NCBI RefSeq assembly: GCF_000690905.1
Contig: NZ_JMCL01000017.1
Location: forward strand, 1-50,194
DNA from: Pseudomonas sp. Ant30-3
GTDB taxonomy: Bacteria > Pseudomonadota > Gammaproteobacteria > Pseudomonadales > Pseudomonadaceae
Length of the DNA stretch: 50,194 bases
Reading direction: 5' to 3'
The notes below the pieces were generated by a model, which was not told the origin of the DNA, searched no databases, and saw nothing but the letters and a program-made list of their open reading frames with translations. A program made the translations under genes and the position numbers. This document shows positions 33,697-44,373 of the stretch, piece after piece (position 1 is the stretch's first letter; each line of letters begins with the position of its first letter).

Positions 33697-34368
33697 ATGA
33701 AGCTAGCAGTGATGGTGAGCACCCTGTGTGTGGTCTCAATTGGATTGGTGGGTTGCTCCAGCAAAGTGGTTGATCCAGACCAGTATTCCGGCTTTCTCAA
33801 GGACTATAGTCAGTTACGCGAAACCAAATCACCTTCGGGTGCGACGGTAATGCGCTGGATCGACCCGAAGATCGACATCGACAAGTTCACCAGCGTCTAC
33901 ATCGAACCAACCCAGCTCTATCCCCAGCCGCAGGCGACCGCCAAAATTCCTCAAGCGACGCTGAACGGTATTACCAGTTACTACGATCAAGCGCTCAAAC
34001 GCGAAATCAGCAAATCACTGCCACTTGCGGCCGGCCCTGGCCCCGGCGTGATCGTAGTTCGAGCCGCTATTACGGCAGTCAGCAGCAAGACCGAAGGCCT
34101 CAAACCTTACGAAGTGATTCCGATTGCTCTGGTAGCGGCGGCGGTGAGCACTGCCACCGGTATTCGTGATCAGGAAACCGATCTGGCCACGGAAGCAGTG
34201 TTTCTCGATGGCGGCAGCAACAATGTCGTGGCGCAGGTGGTGCGCAAAGGCATCGGCAAGCCGCTGGAGAATGAGGCCCAAGTCATGAAAGCTGATGATG
34301 TGAAAGCCGTGATCGATGGCTGGGCGGCGGACATGCATCAGTCGTACGTGAAGCTGAAGTCAGAATGA
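33697..34368 (+). CDS. DUF3313 lipoprotein
   Basis: 223 residues. The N-terminal lipoprotein signal ends in a lipobox (MKLAVMVSTLCVVSIGLVGC; LVGC, Cys20) followed by Ser-Ser. The mature part has the DUF3313 pattern (YSGFLKDYSQLRETKSPSGA; WIDPKIDIDKFTSVYIEPTQ; ending VKAVIDGWAADMHQSYVKL). It is probably anchored in the outer membrane; the family function is unknown. AGGAG lies seven bases ahead of the ATG. The residue after Cys is Ser, not Asp, so retention in the inner membrane is not predicted. Confidence 0.88.
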   Translation: MKLAVMVSTLCVVSIGLVGCSSKVVDPDQYSGFLKDYSQLRETKSPSGATVMRWIDPKIDIDKFTSVYIEPTQLYPQPQATAKIPQATLNGITSYYDQALKREISKSLPLAAGPGPGVIVVRAAITAVSSKTEGLKPYEVIPIALVAAAVSTATGIRDQETDLATEAVFLDGGSNNVVAQVVRKGIGKPLENEAQVMKADDVKAVIDGWAADMHQSYVKLKSE

Positions 34369-34402
34369 TGCGCTGAGCTTGCTGGATATTTTTCCAAGGG
34401 GC

Positions 34403-34426
34403 CCGGAGGAGGTTCGCTTCCTCCGG
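34403..34426. terminator. Hairpin between convergent genes
   Basis: CCGGAGGA (34403-34410) pairs perfectly with TCCTCCGG (34419-34426) around an 8-base loop, between the DUF3313 and DUF1254 stops. No T-run follows on either strand, so termination efficiency is uncertain. Confidence 0.55.
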
Positions 34427-34436
34427 TACCAAGCAC

Positions 34437-35873
34437 TTATTCCTGACGACTACCCGATGTCAACAACGGCATTTTCCACTGACCATCGGCCACTTGAGGT
34501 TTCGGCAGATACAGCCGTAACACTCCGAAAAAAGGCCCGTCCGGCGCCGGCAGCCAGTTACTCTGCAGCGCCTCGGCTGGCGCGTCGCGTTGCACATAAA
34601 GCGTCAGACCCCCGTCGGTATCCATGGACAGCTCCGGCAACATTCGCGAGTTGATCAGGTAGCGGTTCAGCGGGTTGGCTACCAGGAGTTTGTTTTTGCC
34701 GTCGTACATCGTCAATGACCAGAACCCCTCGGCCGGGGGCAGGGCGTCTTTGTCAAACCGCAGGGTGTAACTCCTTTTGGAGGCGTCTAACGGCTGGCCC
34801 TCCTTGTCAGCAAAATAGCCGATGTAGGCAGCCTCTTCGGAAGAATTACCGAAAATCCCCATATTGGCGCCCGCGTAGCGGTACAGATAATTACCTTTGA
34901 GATGATCGCGTGAGCCGAAAAAATCACCGCTGGTGACCTGGTGAGTATCGATCCGGGCTTTTTTGAGCGTGGCGAATTCCGCCTTGGCGTCTGCGATACC
35001 GTCTTCCAGTGCCTGGCGCTGATCGGGGCTCAGATCAGTGACAATGAAGGGCTTGCCGGCCTCGATGCCGATCTCTTTGAAACGCGCCAGTAACGGTTTT
35101 TCAGCGTCCTGAGGCGGAGCGAATGTCAGCATGAAATTCAGGTAGCGGAACAGGTCAGGGGTGTCGCTCATGGTGGGCGCGGGTTTTGGCCAATCAATGT
35201 TCGGCGCCGGCGGCGGGGCTTGCTGTTTCATATAATCGCTAAGCTTCTCAACGGTATAGCCTGCCTGGATGTCCTTGACCTTGCTCAAGTCGTTGGCATC
35301 AAACAACTGCGTGCGGTATAGCGCATACGCAATATTGGTTTCACTGCGCAGCAGGCGATCAACATCGTCGGGTGGCTGACCCTGCCAGTCCGGCCCCGCA
35401 ATCAAAAATCGACCGCCGTTATTACCGGTGCTCCGCGTGCCGAGGTAGGCGAAATTCTGCGTGTAGGCGTCGATCAGTTGTACTGAGTAATAGCGCTTTT
35501 CATCAATGGGCGGCAGCGTCAATACCAGCGGTTCGTTGCGCAGGTCCATCCAGACGAACGAGTAGGGCGTGTCGGCGTTTGGTGTGACGAATGCGGTGTC
35601 GTGTGCGGTGAAAGCCGTGGCAGTGTTGCCGATCTGGTTCAGCGGTGCTTTGAAATTCTGGCTTTGGTCGTCTACGGCCTGGGTGTACAGGGTTTTGTAC
35701 ATCTCCACCATCGGAAAACCATAAAGATAGGCCTCCTTGGCGATTGCCCGCGCTTCCTGCGGAGTTGCGCTGAAGCTGGTTTTGTCACCGCCGGCAAGGT
35801 CCTGAGCGCCCACGCCGCAACTCACGAACAAGATCATCAAGCTGTAGCCCGCCGCGCGAATTGCACCGTGCAT
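34437..35873 (-). CDS. Exported DUF1254/DUF1214 domain protein
   Basis: 478 residues. A signal peptide (MHGAIRAAGYSLMILFVSCG, then VGAQ) is followed by a DUF1254 domain of about residues 45-190 (AREAYLYGFP-like: AKEAYLYGFPMVEMYKTLYT; TPNADTPYSFVWMDLRNEP). A C-terminal DUF1214 domain follows (NYLYRYAGANMGIFGNSSEE; LPPAEGFWSLTMYDGKNKLL; NRYLINSRMLPELSMDTDG). The family is periplasmic and of unknown activity. The ATG at 35873 has AGGA eight bases ahead. A 14-residue extension to 35915 lacks signal-peptide logic. Confidence 0.9.
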   Translation of the reverse strand: MHGAIRAAGYSLMILFVSCGVGAQDLAGGDKTSFSATPQEARAIAKEAYLYGFPMVEMYKTLYTQAVDDQSQNFKAPLNQIGNTATAFTAHDTAFVTPNADTPYSFVWMDLRNEPLVLTLPPIDEKRYYSVQLIDAYTQNFAYLGTRSTGNNGGRFLIAGPDWQGQPPDDVDRLLRSETNIAYALYRTQLFDANDLSKVKDIQAGYTVEKLSDYMKQQAPPPAPNIDWPKPAPTMSDTPDLFRYLNFMLTFAPPQDAEKPLLARFKEIGIEAGKPFIVTDLSPDQRQALEDGIADAKAEFATLKKARIDTHQVTSGDFFGSRDHLKGNYLYRYAGANMGIFGNSSEEAAYIGYFADKEGQPLDASKRSYTLRFDKDALPPAEGFWSLTMYDGKNKLLVANPLNRYLINSRMLPELSMDTDGGLTLYVQRDAPAEALQSNWLPAPDGPFFGVLRLYLPKPQVADGQWKMPLLTSGSRQE

Positions 35874-36173
35874 ATCGAAAATTCCTGATAGCCAAAATGA
35901 CATTGAATCAAGCAAACGCAGTGAAGCGTTCTACTGAAGTTAGCAGTAAACGTGGGGGGCACCAGCAGGGGGATTGATTCGAGTTATTTGCACGCAGCGG
36001 CAGCAGCCGGTGATTCTTACAGATGCAGAAAATCATCGCCACTGACCACCCGTAATAGTGTGAACGGAAGGTGAACCTTTCCATTTTGTATCCGGCCATA
36101 GGTCCCCGGCGCATTTCATGGTTAACTTCTGCCTCGTCGAATTTCCATATCAACGTTCAGAAGGACTCCGTTC
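35874..36173. other. Divergent intergenic region between DUF1254 and tpx
   Basis: 300 bp with no supported ORF. The palindrome AAGGTGAACCTT (36068-36079) lies about 95 bp before the tpx ATG and could be an operator. The AAGGA ribosome-binding site of tpx is clear. I saw no convincing OxyR or sigma-70 pattern by eye. Confidence 0.5.
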
Positions 36174-36674
36174 ATGGCTCAAGTCACTCTCAAAGGCAAT
36201 CCGGTTCAAGTCAACGGCCAACTGCCACAAGCCGGTTCCAAGGCGCCAGCCTTTTCTCTGGTGGCCGGCAATCTGTCCGACGTGACCCTGGCGAGCTTCG
36301 CCGGCAAGCGCAAAATTTTGAACATTTTCCCAAGCGTCGACACCCCGACCTGCGCCACTTCGGTGCGCAAGTTCAACGCCCAGGCCAATGAACTGGCCAA
36401 CACCGTCGTGCTGTGCATCTCTGCTGACCTGCCATTCGCTCAGGCCCGTTTCTGCGGCGCTGAAGGTCTGGAAAACGTGCAGAACCTGTCGACCCTGCGC
36501 GGCGCCGAGTTCATTGAAAGCTATGGCGTGGCAATAGCCGACGGTCCGTTGAAAGGCCTGACCGCCCGTGCCGTCGTGGTACTGGACGAAAATGACAATG
36601 TCCTGCACAGCGAACTGGTCAAGGAAATCGCTGAAGAGCCGAACTACGAAGCGGCTCTGTCTGTTCTGAAATAA
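36174..36674 (+). CDS. tpx: Thiol peroxidase (2-Cys peroxiredoxin, Tpx)
   Basis: 166 residues, the standard Tpx length. The peroxidatic cysteine is in [17 protein letters not shown] (C60) and the resolving cysteine in [14 protein letters not shown] (C94), matching the Cys61/Cys95 pair of E. coli Tpx. It reduces lipid and alkyl hydroperoxides, recharged by thioredoxin; E. coli Tpx is periplasmic or cytosolic depending on the report, and no signal peptide is visible here. AAGGA lies eight bases ahead of the ATG. It appears monocistronic, with its own terminator. Confidence 0.96.
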   Translation: MAQVTLKGNPVQVNGQLPQAGSKAPAFSLVAGNLSDVTLASFAGKRKILNIFPSVDTPTCATSVRKFNAQANELANTVVLCISADLPFAQARFCGAEGLENVQNLSTLRGAEFIESYGVAIADGPLKGLTARAVVVLDENDNVLHSELVKEIAEEPNYEAALSVLK

Positions 36675-36693
36675 GCAAACCATTACAATTGAT

Positions 36694-36728
36694 AACGGCT
36701 TGGCCCCTCCGCCAGGCCGTTTTCATTT
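36694..36728 (+). terminator. Intrinsic terminator of tpx
   Basis: AACGGCTTGG (36694-36703) pairs with CCAGGCCGTT (36712-36721) over ten positions with one T-G wobble, followed by TTTTCATTT (36720-36728). It lies 20 bp after the stop. Confidence 0.85.
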
Positions 36729-36854
36729 GTGCTTCAACGCTTTAGTTAAATCTCCTGTTACGTAAGCAGAAGGTAAATTGCCGGTAAAGGCGCTTTGCTT
36801 AAGTCGCTCCAGTGCTTATCGTTCAGCCTCCTGTAAAAGAAGCTCTCGCGCCCA

Positions 36855-38168
36855 ATGGTTGATCATTCAATGCAATCCTCTCCCCGTAATTCCCGTCGCT
36901 GGCTATTCGGCTTGCTCGTCCTGTTGGTCGTCGCTGTGCTGTGCTGGAAATTCTGGCCGAACAGCGCTGCGCCAAAAGAAGGGGCCGGGCAGAAAGCGGC
37001 TGCCGGGCAAACCGGCCGGGCGGGTGGCATGCGTCCAGGCTTCGGCGGCGCAGCGGGGGCCATTCCGGTACGTGTGGCGCCAGCAGTGAGGGGCGACTTC
37101 CCGCTCTATTACAAGGCGCTGGGCACGGTGACGGCGCTGAACACCATCAACGTGCGCAGCCGGGTCGGCGGCGAGCTGATCAAGATCTCGTTCGAAGAAG
37201 GGCAAATGGTCAAGGCGGGCGATCTGCTGGCTGAAATCGATCCACGTCCTTACCAGAACGCCTTGCTCCAGGCCCAAGGCACGTTGCTGCAGAATCAGGC
37301 ACAGTTGAAAAACGCTCAGGTCGATGTCGAGCGGTACCGCGGTTTGTTCCGCGAAGACAGTATTGCCAAGCAGACGCTGGACACCGCCGAAGCGCTGGTG
37401 GGCCAATATCAGGGCACTGTGAAAACCAATCAGGCAGCGGTCAACGATGCCAAACTCAACCTGGAATTCACCAAAATACGCGCGCCGATTGCCGGCCGCG
37501 TCGGCTTGCGTCAACTCGACGTCGGCAACCTGGTCGCCGCCAATGACACCACTGCGCTGGCGATCATCACCCAGACACAACCGATCAGCGTCGCCTTCAC
37601 CTTGCCGGAAAACAGCCTTGACGTGGTGCTGACCCGTTACCGCTCGGGTGCCAAACTCCCCGCCGAAGCCTGGGACCGTGGCGACACTAAAATCCAGGCC
37701 ACCGGCGTGCTGCAGAGCCTCGATAATCAGATCGACGTGACCACCGGCACCCTCAAATTCAAGGCCCGTTACGACAACCGCGATCAGGCCCTGTTTCCCA
37801 ATCAGTTCGTCAACGTTCATCTGTTGGCTGACACGCTGAAAGACGTGGTCCTGGCGCCTTCGGCCGCGATCCAGTTCGGCACCAATGGCACCTTCGTCTA
37901 TGCACTGGACGGCGACAAGAAGGTCACGATCCGCGCATTGAAAATCGGCGCCAGCGATGGCGAGCATACGGTGGTGACCGAGGGTCTGGCTGCCGGTGAC
38001 CGCGTGGTCCTGGAAGGCACCGATCGTCTGAAGGAAGGCAGCGAAGTGGAAGTGGTCAGTGACAGCAAGGATGTGCCGACCACCCCCACTGAACACCTGC
38101 AGGGCAAATCGGCCGCCACGGCGCCGGATGTGAGCGTTACCGACAAGGCGAAAAAGGGCGGCGCATGA
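36855..38168 (+). CDS. muxA: RND efflux periplasmic adaptor subunit, MdtA/MuxA type
   Basis: 437 residues. An N-terminal inner-membrane anchor ([20 protein letters not shown]) is followed by a Gly/Ala-rich linker and the membrane-fusion-protein domains: lipoyl/barrel-sandwich ([15 protein letters not shown], here [20 protein letters not shown]), an alpha-hairpin ([40 protein letters not shown]), a beta-barrel and a membrane-proximal domain. It links the inner-membrane pumps to the outer-membrane channel. The ATG at 36855 is the family-like start; an ATG five codons later (MQSSPRN) is possible. It overlaps muxB by 4 bp (ATGA). Confidence 0.93.
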   Translation: MVDHSMQSSPRNSRRWLFGLLVLLVVAVLCWKFWPNSAAPKEGAGQKAAAGQTGRAGGMRPGFGGAAGAIPVRVAPAVRGDFPLYYKALGTVTALNTINVRSRVGGELIKISFEEGQMVKAGDLLAEIDPRPYQNALLQAQGTLLQNQAQLKNAQVDVERYRGLFREDSIAKQTLDTAEALVGQYQGTVKTNQAAVNDAKLNLEFTKIRAPIAGRVGLRQLDVGNLVAANDTTALAIITQTQPISVAFTLPENSLDVVLTRYRSGAKLPAEAWDRGDTKIQATGVLQSLDNQIDVTTGTLKFKARYDNRDQALFPNQFVNVHLLADTLKDVVLAPSAAIQFGTNGTFVYALDGDKKVTIRALKIGASDGEHTVVTEGLAAGDRVVLEGTDRLKEGSEVEVVSDSKDVPTTPTEHLQGKSAATAPDVSVTDKAKKGGA

Positions 38169-41100
38169 ACATCTCGCGGCTGTTTATCCTGCGTCCGGTA
38201 GCGACGACCCTGAGCATGCTGGCTATTATTCTGGCCGGTGTGATTGCCTATCGCCTGCTGCCAGTATCGGCCTTGCCCCAGGTCGATTACCCGACCATCC
38301 GCGTGATGACGATGTACCCCGGCGCCAGTCCGGACGTGATGACCAGTGCGGTCACTGCGCCGCTCGAGCGTCAGTTCGGGCAGATGCCCGGCCTGACCCA
38401 GATGGCTTCGACCAGCTCCGGCGGCGCCTCGGTGCTGACGCTGCGTTTCAGTCTCGACATCAACATGGACGTCGCCGAGCAGCAGGTGCAAGCGGCGATC
38501 AATGCGGCGACCAATTTGCTGCCAGACGATTTGCCCGCGCCGCCGGTGTACAACAAGGTCAACCCGGCGGACACCCCGGTACTGACGCTGGCCATCACGT
38601 CGAAAACGATGCTGCTGCCCAAACTGAATGACCTGGTCGACACGCGCATGGCGCAGAAAATCGCCCAGATCAGCGGCGTCGGCATGGTCAGTATTGCCGG
38701 CGGTCAGCGTCAGGCGGTGCGGATCAAGGTCAACCCCGAAGCGCTCGCCGCCAATGGTTTGAACCTGTCGGATGTTCGCACGCTGATCGGCGCTTCCAAC
38801 GTCAACCAGCCAAAAGGCAATTTCGACGGCCCGACGCGCGTATCGATGCTCGACGCCAACGATCAACTGACTTCGCCCGAAGATTACGCCAACCTGATCC
38901 TGGCTTACGCCAATGGCGCGCCGCTGCGGCTCAAGGATGTCGCGGAAATCGTCGACGGGGCAGAGAACGAACGTCTGGCTGCATGGGCCAACGAAAACCA
39001 GGCCGTGCTGCTGAACATTCAACGCCAGCCCGGTGCCAACGTCATCGAAGTGGTTGATCGAATCAAAGCGTTATTGCCGAGCATCACTGACAACCTGCCC
39101 GCTGGCCTGGATGTCACCGTACTGACCGACCGCACCCAGACTATCCGCGCTTCCGTCACCGACGTGCAGCACGAACTGCTGATCGCCATCGCGCTGGTGG
39201 TCATGGTCACGTTTCTGTTCCTGCGGCGTTTCAGTGCCACGATCATTCCGTCGGTGGCCGTGCCGCTGTCGCTGATCGGGACCTTTGGCGTGATGTATCT
39301 CGCGGGATTTTCGGTCAACAACCTGACCTTGATGGCGTTGACCATCGCCACCGGTTTTGTGGTCGACGATGCCATCGTGATGCTGGAGAACATTTCCCGC
39401 TACATCGAAGAAGGCGAAAGCCCGATGAATGCGGCGCTCAAGGGCGCCAAACAAATCGGCTTTACCCTGGTTTCCCTGACGCTGTCGCTAATCGCGGTAT
39501 TGATTCCGCTGCTGTTCATGGCCGACGTCGTGGGGCGTCTGTTCCGCGAGTTTGCGATCACCCTGGCGGTGGCCATTCTCATCTCGCTGGTGGTGTCTCT
39601 GACACTGACGCCGATGATGTGCGCACGCTTGCTCAAACGCGAGCCGAAGGAAGAAGAGCAGGGCCGTTTCTACCGTGCCAGTGGCGCAACAATTGATTGG
39701 ATGATCGCTGCTTACGGGCGCAAGTTAACGTGGGTTCTCAAGCATCAGCCGCTCACGCTGCTGGTCGCTGTCGGTACGCTGGCCTTGACCGTGTTTCTGT
39801 ACATGGTGGTGCCCAAGGGCTTTTTCCCGGTGCAGGACACCGGGGTCATCCAGGGCATTTCCGAGGCCCCGCAGTCGATTTCGTTTGCGGCGATGAGCGA
39901 GCGTCAACAAGGTCTGGCGAAAGTGATTCTGGCGGACCCGGCAGTTGAAAGCCTGTCGTCCTACATAGGCGTGGACGGTGACAACTCGACGCTCAACAGC
40001 GGACGCCTGCTGATCAACCTCAAGCCTCACAGCGATCGCGACTTGAGCGCGACGCAAGTGATCGGTCGTCTGCAACCCGAACTGGACAAACTGCCCGGCA
40101 TTCGCCTGTTCATGCAGCCGGTGCAGGACCTGACTATCGAAGACCGCGTCAGCCGCACGCAATATCAGTTCAGCATGTCGTCGCCGGACTCGGAATTGCT
40201 CAGCCTGTGGAGCGGCCGACTGGTTGAGGCTTTGGCTCTGCGGCCGGAGCTGACCGATGTTGCCAGTGACCTGCAGGACAAAGGTTTGCAGGTCTATCTG
40301 GTGATCGACCGGGATGCGGCGTCGCGGGTCGGCGTATCGGTGTCGAATATTACCGATGCGCTTTACGATGCCTTTGGTCAGCGGCAAATTTCCACTATCT
40401 ACACCCAGGCCAGCCAGTACCGGGTGGTCCTGCAATCGCAGTCGGGCGAGAAAATCGGCCCGGATGCGCTGAATCAGATTCACGTCAAAACTACCGATGG
40501 CGGGCAGGTACGCCTGTCGAGCCTGGCGCGTATCGAAGAGCGACAGGCGCAACTGGCGATCACCCACATTGGCCAGTTTCCGGCGGTGATGATGTCCTTC
40601 AACCTGGCGCCCGGCGTGGCGCTGGGGCACGCCGTGGAGATCATCGAGCAGGTGCAGCAGGACATCGGCATGCCGATTGGCGTGCAGACCCAGTTCCAGG
40701 GCGCGGCCGAGGCTTTTCAGGCGTCACTGTCGAGCACCTTGCTGCTGGTTCTGGCTGCCGTGGTGACCATGTACATCGTGCTCGGCGTGCTGTACGAAAG
40801 CTATATTCACCCGATCACGATTCTCTCCACCTTGCCCTCGGCGGCGGTTGGCGCTTTGCTGGCGTTGCTGTTGAGCGGCAACGATCTGGGGATGATCGCG
40901 ATCATCGGCATCATCTTGCTGATCGGTATCGTCAAGAAAAACGCGATCATGATGATCGACTTCGCCCTCGACGCCGAGCGCAATCAGGGCCTGGACCCGG
41001 AAACGGCGATCTATCAGGCGGCGCTTCTGCGTTTCCGGCCGATTCTGATGACCACACTGGCGGCGTTGTTCGGCGCTGTCCCTTTGATGCTGGCCACCGG

Positions 41101-41269
41101 CTCCGGCGCGGAGCTGCGTCAGCCGTTGGGTCTGGTCATGGTTGGCGGCCTGCTGCTGAGCCAGGTGCTGACGCTGTTTACCACGCCGGTCATCTATCTG
41201 TACTTCGACCGTCTCGGCCGCCGCTGGGGGCGCAAATCCGAGCCGGCAGCCGTGGTTGAGCAGCCATGA
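38165..41269 (+). CDS. muxB: RND efflux inner-membrane pump subunit, MdtB/MuxB type
   Basis: 1034 residues with the 12-helix RND layout and two large periplasmic loops. The N-terminus is typical ([60 protein letters not shown]). The proton-relay aspartates lie in TM4 ([20 protein letters not shown]). TM10-11 has [20 protein letters not shown]. Together with MuxC it should form a heteromeric B2C trimer, as known for MdtBC, driven by the proton gradient. It is the second gene of the operon and overlaps both neighbours by 4 bp. Confidence 0.95.
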   Translation: MNISRLFILRPVATTLSMLAIILAGVIAYRLLPVSALPQVDYPTIRVMTMYPGASPDVMTSAVTAPLERQFGQMPGLTQMASTSSGGASVLTLRFSLDINMDVAEQQVQAAINAATNLLPDDLPAPPVYNKVNPADTPVLTLAITSKTMLLPKLNDLVDTRMAQKIAQISGVGMVSIAGGQRQAVRIKVNPEALAANGLNLSDVRTLIGASNVNQPKGNFDGPTRVSMLDANDQLTSPEDYANLILAYANGAPLRLKDVAEIVDGAENERLAAWANENQAVLLNIQRQPGANVIEVVDRIKALLPSITDNLPAGLDVTVLTDRTQTIRASVTDVQHELLIAIALVVMVTFLFLRRFSATIIPSVAVPLSLIGTFGVMYLAGFSVNNLTLMALTIATGFVVDDAIVMLENISRYIEEGESPMNAALKGAKQIGFTLVSLTLSLIAVLIPLLFMADVVGRLFREFAITLAVAILISLVVSLTLTPMMCARLLKREPKEEEQGRFYRASGATIDWMIAAYGRKLTWVLKHQPLTLLVAVGTLALTVFLYMVVPKGFFPVQDTGVIQGISEAPQSISFAAMSERQQGLAKVILADPAVESLSSYIGVDGDNSTLNSGRLLINLKPHSDRDLSATQVIGRLQPELDKLPGIRLFMQPVQDLTIEDRVSRTQYQFSMSSPDSELLSLWSGRLVEALALRPELTDVASDLQDKGLQVYLVIDRDAASRVGVSVSNITDALYDAFGQRQISTIYTQASQYRVVLQSQSGEKIGPDALNQIHVKTTDGGQVRLSSLARIEERQAQLAITHIGQFPAVMMSFNLAPGVALGHAVEIIEQVQQDIGMPIGVQTQFQGAAEAFQASLSSTLLLVLAAVVTMYIVLGVLYESYIHPITILSTLPSAAVGALLALLLSGNDLGMIAIIGIILLIGIVKKNAIMMIDFALDAERNQGLDPETAIYQAALLRFRPILMTTLAALFGAVPLMLATGSGAELRQPLGLVMVGGLLLSQVLTLFTTPVIYLYFDRLGRRWGRKSEPAAVVEQP

Positions 41270-44200
41270 ATCTGTCCGGACCGTTCATCAAGCGCCCGGT
41301 CGCCACCATGTTGCTGAGCCTGGCGATCATGCTGCTGGGCGGCGTGAGTTTCGGCTTGCTGCCGGTATCGCCGCTGCCGCAGATGGATTTCCCGGTGATC
41401 GTGGTGCAGGCGAGTTTGCCCGGGGCCAGTCCCGAGGTGATGGCGTCGACCGTGGCAACCCCGCTGGAGCGTTCCTTCGGCGCCATCGCCGGCGTCAACA
41501 CCATGAGCAGCCGCTCCAGCCAGGGTTCGACCCGGGTTATTTTGCAGTTTGACCTCGACCGCGACATCAACGGCGCGGCGCGGGAGGTGCAAGCAGCGAT
41601 TAACGCCTCACGCAACCTGCTGCCCAGCGGGATGCGCAGCATGCCGACCTACAAGAAGGTCAACCCCTCCCAGGCGCCAATCATGGTGCTGTCGCTGACC
41701 TCGGACGTGCTGGAAAAGGGCCAGCTCTACGATTTGGCCTCGACCATTCTGTCGCAGAGCCTGTCGCAAGTGCAGGGCGTCGGTGAGGTGCAGATCGGCG
41801 GCAGTTCGTTGCCGGCGGTGCGCATTGAGCTCGAGCCGCAGGCGCTCAACCAGTACGGCGTGGCGCTGGACGATGTGCGCAACACCATCGCCAATGCCAA
41901 CGTGCGACGACCCAAAGGTTCGGTCGAAGACGGCGAGCGGCTGTGGCAGGTGCAGGCTAACGATCAGCTGGAAAAGGCCAAGGATTACGAGTCACTGATT
42001 ATTCACTATGCGGACGGTGCCGCGCTGCGCCTGAAGGACGTGGCCAAGGTCAGTGACGGTGTCGAGGACCGTTACAACAGCGGTTTCTTCAATAACGATG
42101 CTGCCGTGCTGTTGGTGATCAACCGGCAGGCCGGTGCCAACATCATCGAGACGGTCAACGAAATCAAGGCGCAGTTGCCGGCCTTGCAAGCGGTGCTCCC
42201 GGCTAGTGTGAAGCTGAATCTGGCGATGGACCGCTCGCCGGTGATCAAGGCTACGCTGCACGAGGCCGAGATGACCTTGCTGATTGCCGTGGCTCTGGTG
42301 ATTTTGGTGGTGTACCTGTTCCTCGGCAATTTCCGCGCATCGCTGATTCCGACACTCGCCGTGCCGGTGTCGCTGGTTGGCACCTTTGCGGTGATGTACC
42401 TGTACGGATTCTCGCTGAACAACCTGTCGCTGATGGCGCTGATTCTGGCGACCGGGCTGGTGGTCGACGATGCCATCGTGGTGCTGGAAAACATTTCCCG
42501 GCACATCGACCAAGGCGTGCCGCCGATGAAGGCCGCGTACCTGGGCGCGGAAGAAGTGGGTTTCACCCTTCTGTCGATGAACGTGTCGCTGGTGGCAGTG
42601 TTCCTGTCGATTCTGTTCATGGGCGGTATCGTCGAGAGTCTGTTCCGGGAGTTCTCGATCACTCTGGCGGCTTCCATCATCGTCTCGCTGGTGGTCTCGC
42701 TGACGCTGACGCCGATGCTCTGCGCGCGGTGGTTAAAGCCGCACTCGCCGGGCCAGGAAAATCGTCTGCAACGCTGGAGTCAGCGTACCAACGACTGGAT
42801 GGTCGGCAAATACGCTACCAGCCTTGATTGGGTATTGCGTCATCGACGCCTGACGTTGCTCAGCCTTATCGTCACAATCGGCGTGAACATCGCGCTGTAT
42901 GTCGTTGTTCCCAAGACATTTATGCCTCAGCAGGACACCGGTCAACTGATCGGTTTTGTCCGCGGTGATGACGGGCTGTCATTTACCGTGATGCAGCCGA
43001 AAATGGAGATTTTCCGCCGCGAGGTGTTGAAGAATCCCGCAGTGGAAAGCGTCGCGGGGTTCATTGGTGGCAACAACGGTACCAATAACGCCTTCATGCT
43101 CGTGCGTCTGAAACCAATCAAGGAACGCGGCGTCAATGCACAAAAGGTCATCGAACAACTGCGCAAAGAAATGCCCAAGGTCCCCGGAGCGCAGCTGATG
43201 CTGATGGCCGATCAGGACCTGCAATTCGGCGGCGGGCGCGAACAGACGACCTCCCAATATTCCTACATCCTGCAAAGCGGTGACCTGAGCCTGTTGCGCG
43301 CGTGGTATCCAAAAGTGGTGACGGCGCTGAAGGCATTGCCGGAGCTGACCGCGATCGATGCTCGCGAAGGGAGCGGCGCGCAGCAGGTGACGCTGATTGT
43401 CGACCGTGATCAGGCCAAACGCCTGGGCGTCGACATGAACATGGTGACGTCGGTGTTGAACAACGCCTACAGCCAGCGGCAGATCTCGACGATCTACGAC
43501 AGCCTCAACCAGTATCAGGTGGTTATGGAGGTCAATCCGAAGTACGCGCAGGACCCGATTACCCTCAACCAGGTCAAGGTCATCACCGCCGACGGCGCAC
43601 GAATTCCGTTGTCGACGATTGCCCACTACGAAAACAGCCTGGCAGAAGATCGGGTCAGCCACGAAGGTCAGTTCGCCTCCGAAGACATCTCGTTCGACAT
43701 GGCCGAAGGCGTGACGGTGGAGCAGGGCACCGCTGCCATCGAGCGGGCCATCGCCCGGGTTGGCTTGCCGGAAGGAGTCATCGCGAAAATGTCCGGCACT
43801 GCCGACGCGTTTGCCGCCACGCAAAAGAGCCAGCCGTGGATGATTCTGGGGGCGCTGGTGGCGGTGTACCTGGTGCTGGGCGTGTTGTATGAAAGTTATA
43901 TTCATCCGCTGACCATCCTCTCGACCTTGCCGTCGGCCGGGGTCGGCGCGTTGTTGTCGATCTACGTGCTGGGCGGTGAATTCAGCCTGATCTCGTTGTT
44001 GGGGCTGTTCCTGCTGATTGGCGTGGTGAAGAAGAACGCCATTCTGATGATCGACCTCGCCTTACAACTGGAGCGGCATCAGGGCCTGGCGCCGCTTGAA
44101 TCAATCCGCAGTGCCTGCCTGCAACGCCTGCGACCGATTCTGATGACCACGCTGGCGGCGATCCTCGGCGCCTTGCCGCTGCTGCTCGGCCGTGCCGAAG

Positions 44201-44373
44201 GTGCGGAAATGCGCCAGCCGCTGGGCCTGACCATTATCGGCGGGCTGATTTTCAGTCAGGTGCTGACCCTTTACACCACTCCGGTGGTTTACCTCTATCT
44301 CGACAAACTGCGCCATCGTTTCAACCACTGGCGTGGGGTGCGTACCGATGCTGCTTTGGAAACCCCGTTATGA
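41266..44373 (+). CDS. muxC: RND efflux inner-membrane pump subunit, MdtC/MuxC type
   Basis: 1035 residues, the partner of the preceding pump with the same RND architecture ([60 protein letters not shown]). The TM4 acidic pair is in [20 protein letters not shown] and the TM10 region is [20 protein letters not shown]. In E. coli MdtBC the C subunit binds drug while the B subunits move protons; the same division is possible here. It overlaps muxB and opmB by 4 bp each. Confidence 0.95.
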   Translation: MNLSGPFIKRPVATMLLSLAIMLLGGVSFGLLPVSPLPQMDFPVIVVQASLPGASPEVMASTVATPLERSFGAIAGVNTMSSRSSQGSTRVILQFDLDRDINGAAREVQAAINASRNLLPSGMRSMPTYKKVNPSQAPIMVLSLTSDVLEKGQLYDLASTILSQSLSQVQGVGEVQIGGSSLPAVRIELEPQALNQYGVALDDVRNTIANANVRRPKGSVEDGERLWQVQANDQLEKAKDYESLIIHYADGAALRLKDVAKVSDGVEDRYNSGFFNNDAAVLLVINRQAGANIIETVNEIKAQLPALQAVLPASVKLNLAMDRSPVIKATLHEAEMTLLIAVALVILVVYLFLGNFRASLIPTLAVPVSLVGTFAVMYLYGFSLNNLSLMALILATGLVVDDAIVVLENISRHIDQGVPPMKAAYLGAEEVGFTLLSMNVSLVAVFLSILFMGGIVESLFREFSITLAASIIVSLVVSLTLTPMLCARWLKPHSPGQENRLQRWSQRTNDWMVGKYATSLDWVLRHRRLTLLSLIVTIGVNIALYVVVPKTFMPQQDTGQLIGFVRGDDGLSFTVMQPKMEIFRREVLKNPAVESVAGFIGGNNGTNNAFMLVRLKPIKERGVNAQKVIEQLRKEMPKVPGAQLMLMADQDLQFGGGREQTTSQYSYILQSGDLSLLRAWYPKVVTALKALPELTAIDAREGSGAQQVTLIVDRDQAKRLGVDMNMVTSVLNNAYSQRQISTIYDSLNQYQVVMEVNPKYAQDPITLNQVKVITADGARIPLSTIAHYENSLAEDRVSHEGQFASEDISFDMAEGVTVEQGTAAIERAIARVGLPEGVIAKMSGTADAFAATQKSQPWMILGALVAVYLVLGVLYESYIHPLTILSTLPSAGVGALLSIYVLGGEFSLISLLGLFLLIGVVKKNAILMIDLALQLERHQGLAPLESIRSACLQRLRPILMTTLAAILGALPLLLGRAEGAEMRQPLGLTIIGGLIFSQVLTLYTTPVVYLYLDKLRHRFNHWRGVRTDAALETPL

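Noticed and set aside
36903..38096. A 397-codon minus-strand ORF opposite muxA
   Set aside because: Shadow of the adaptor gene, which carries full membrane-fusion-protein features.
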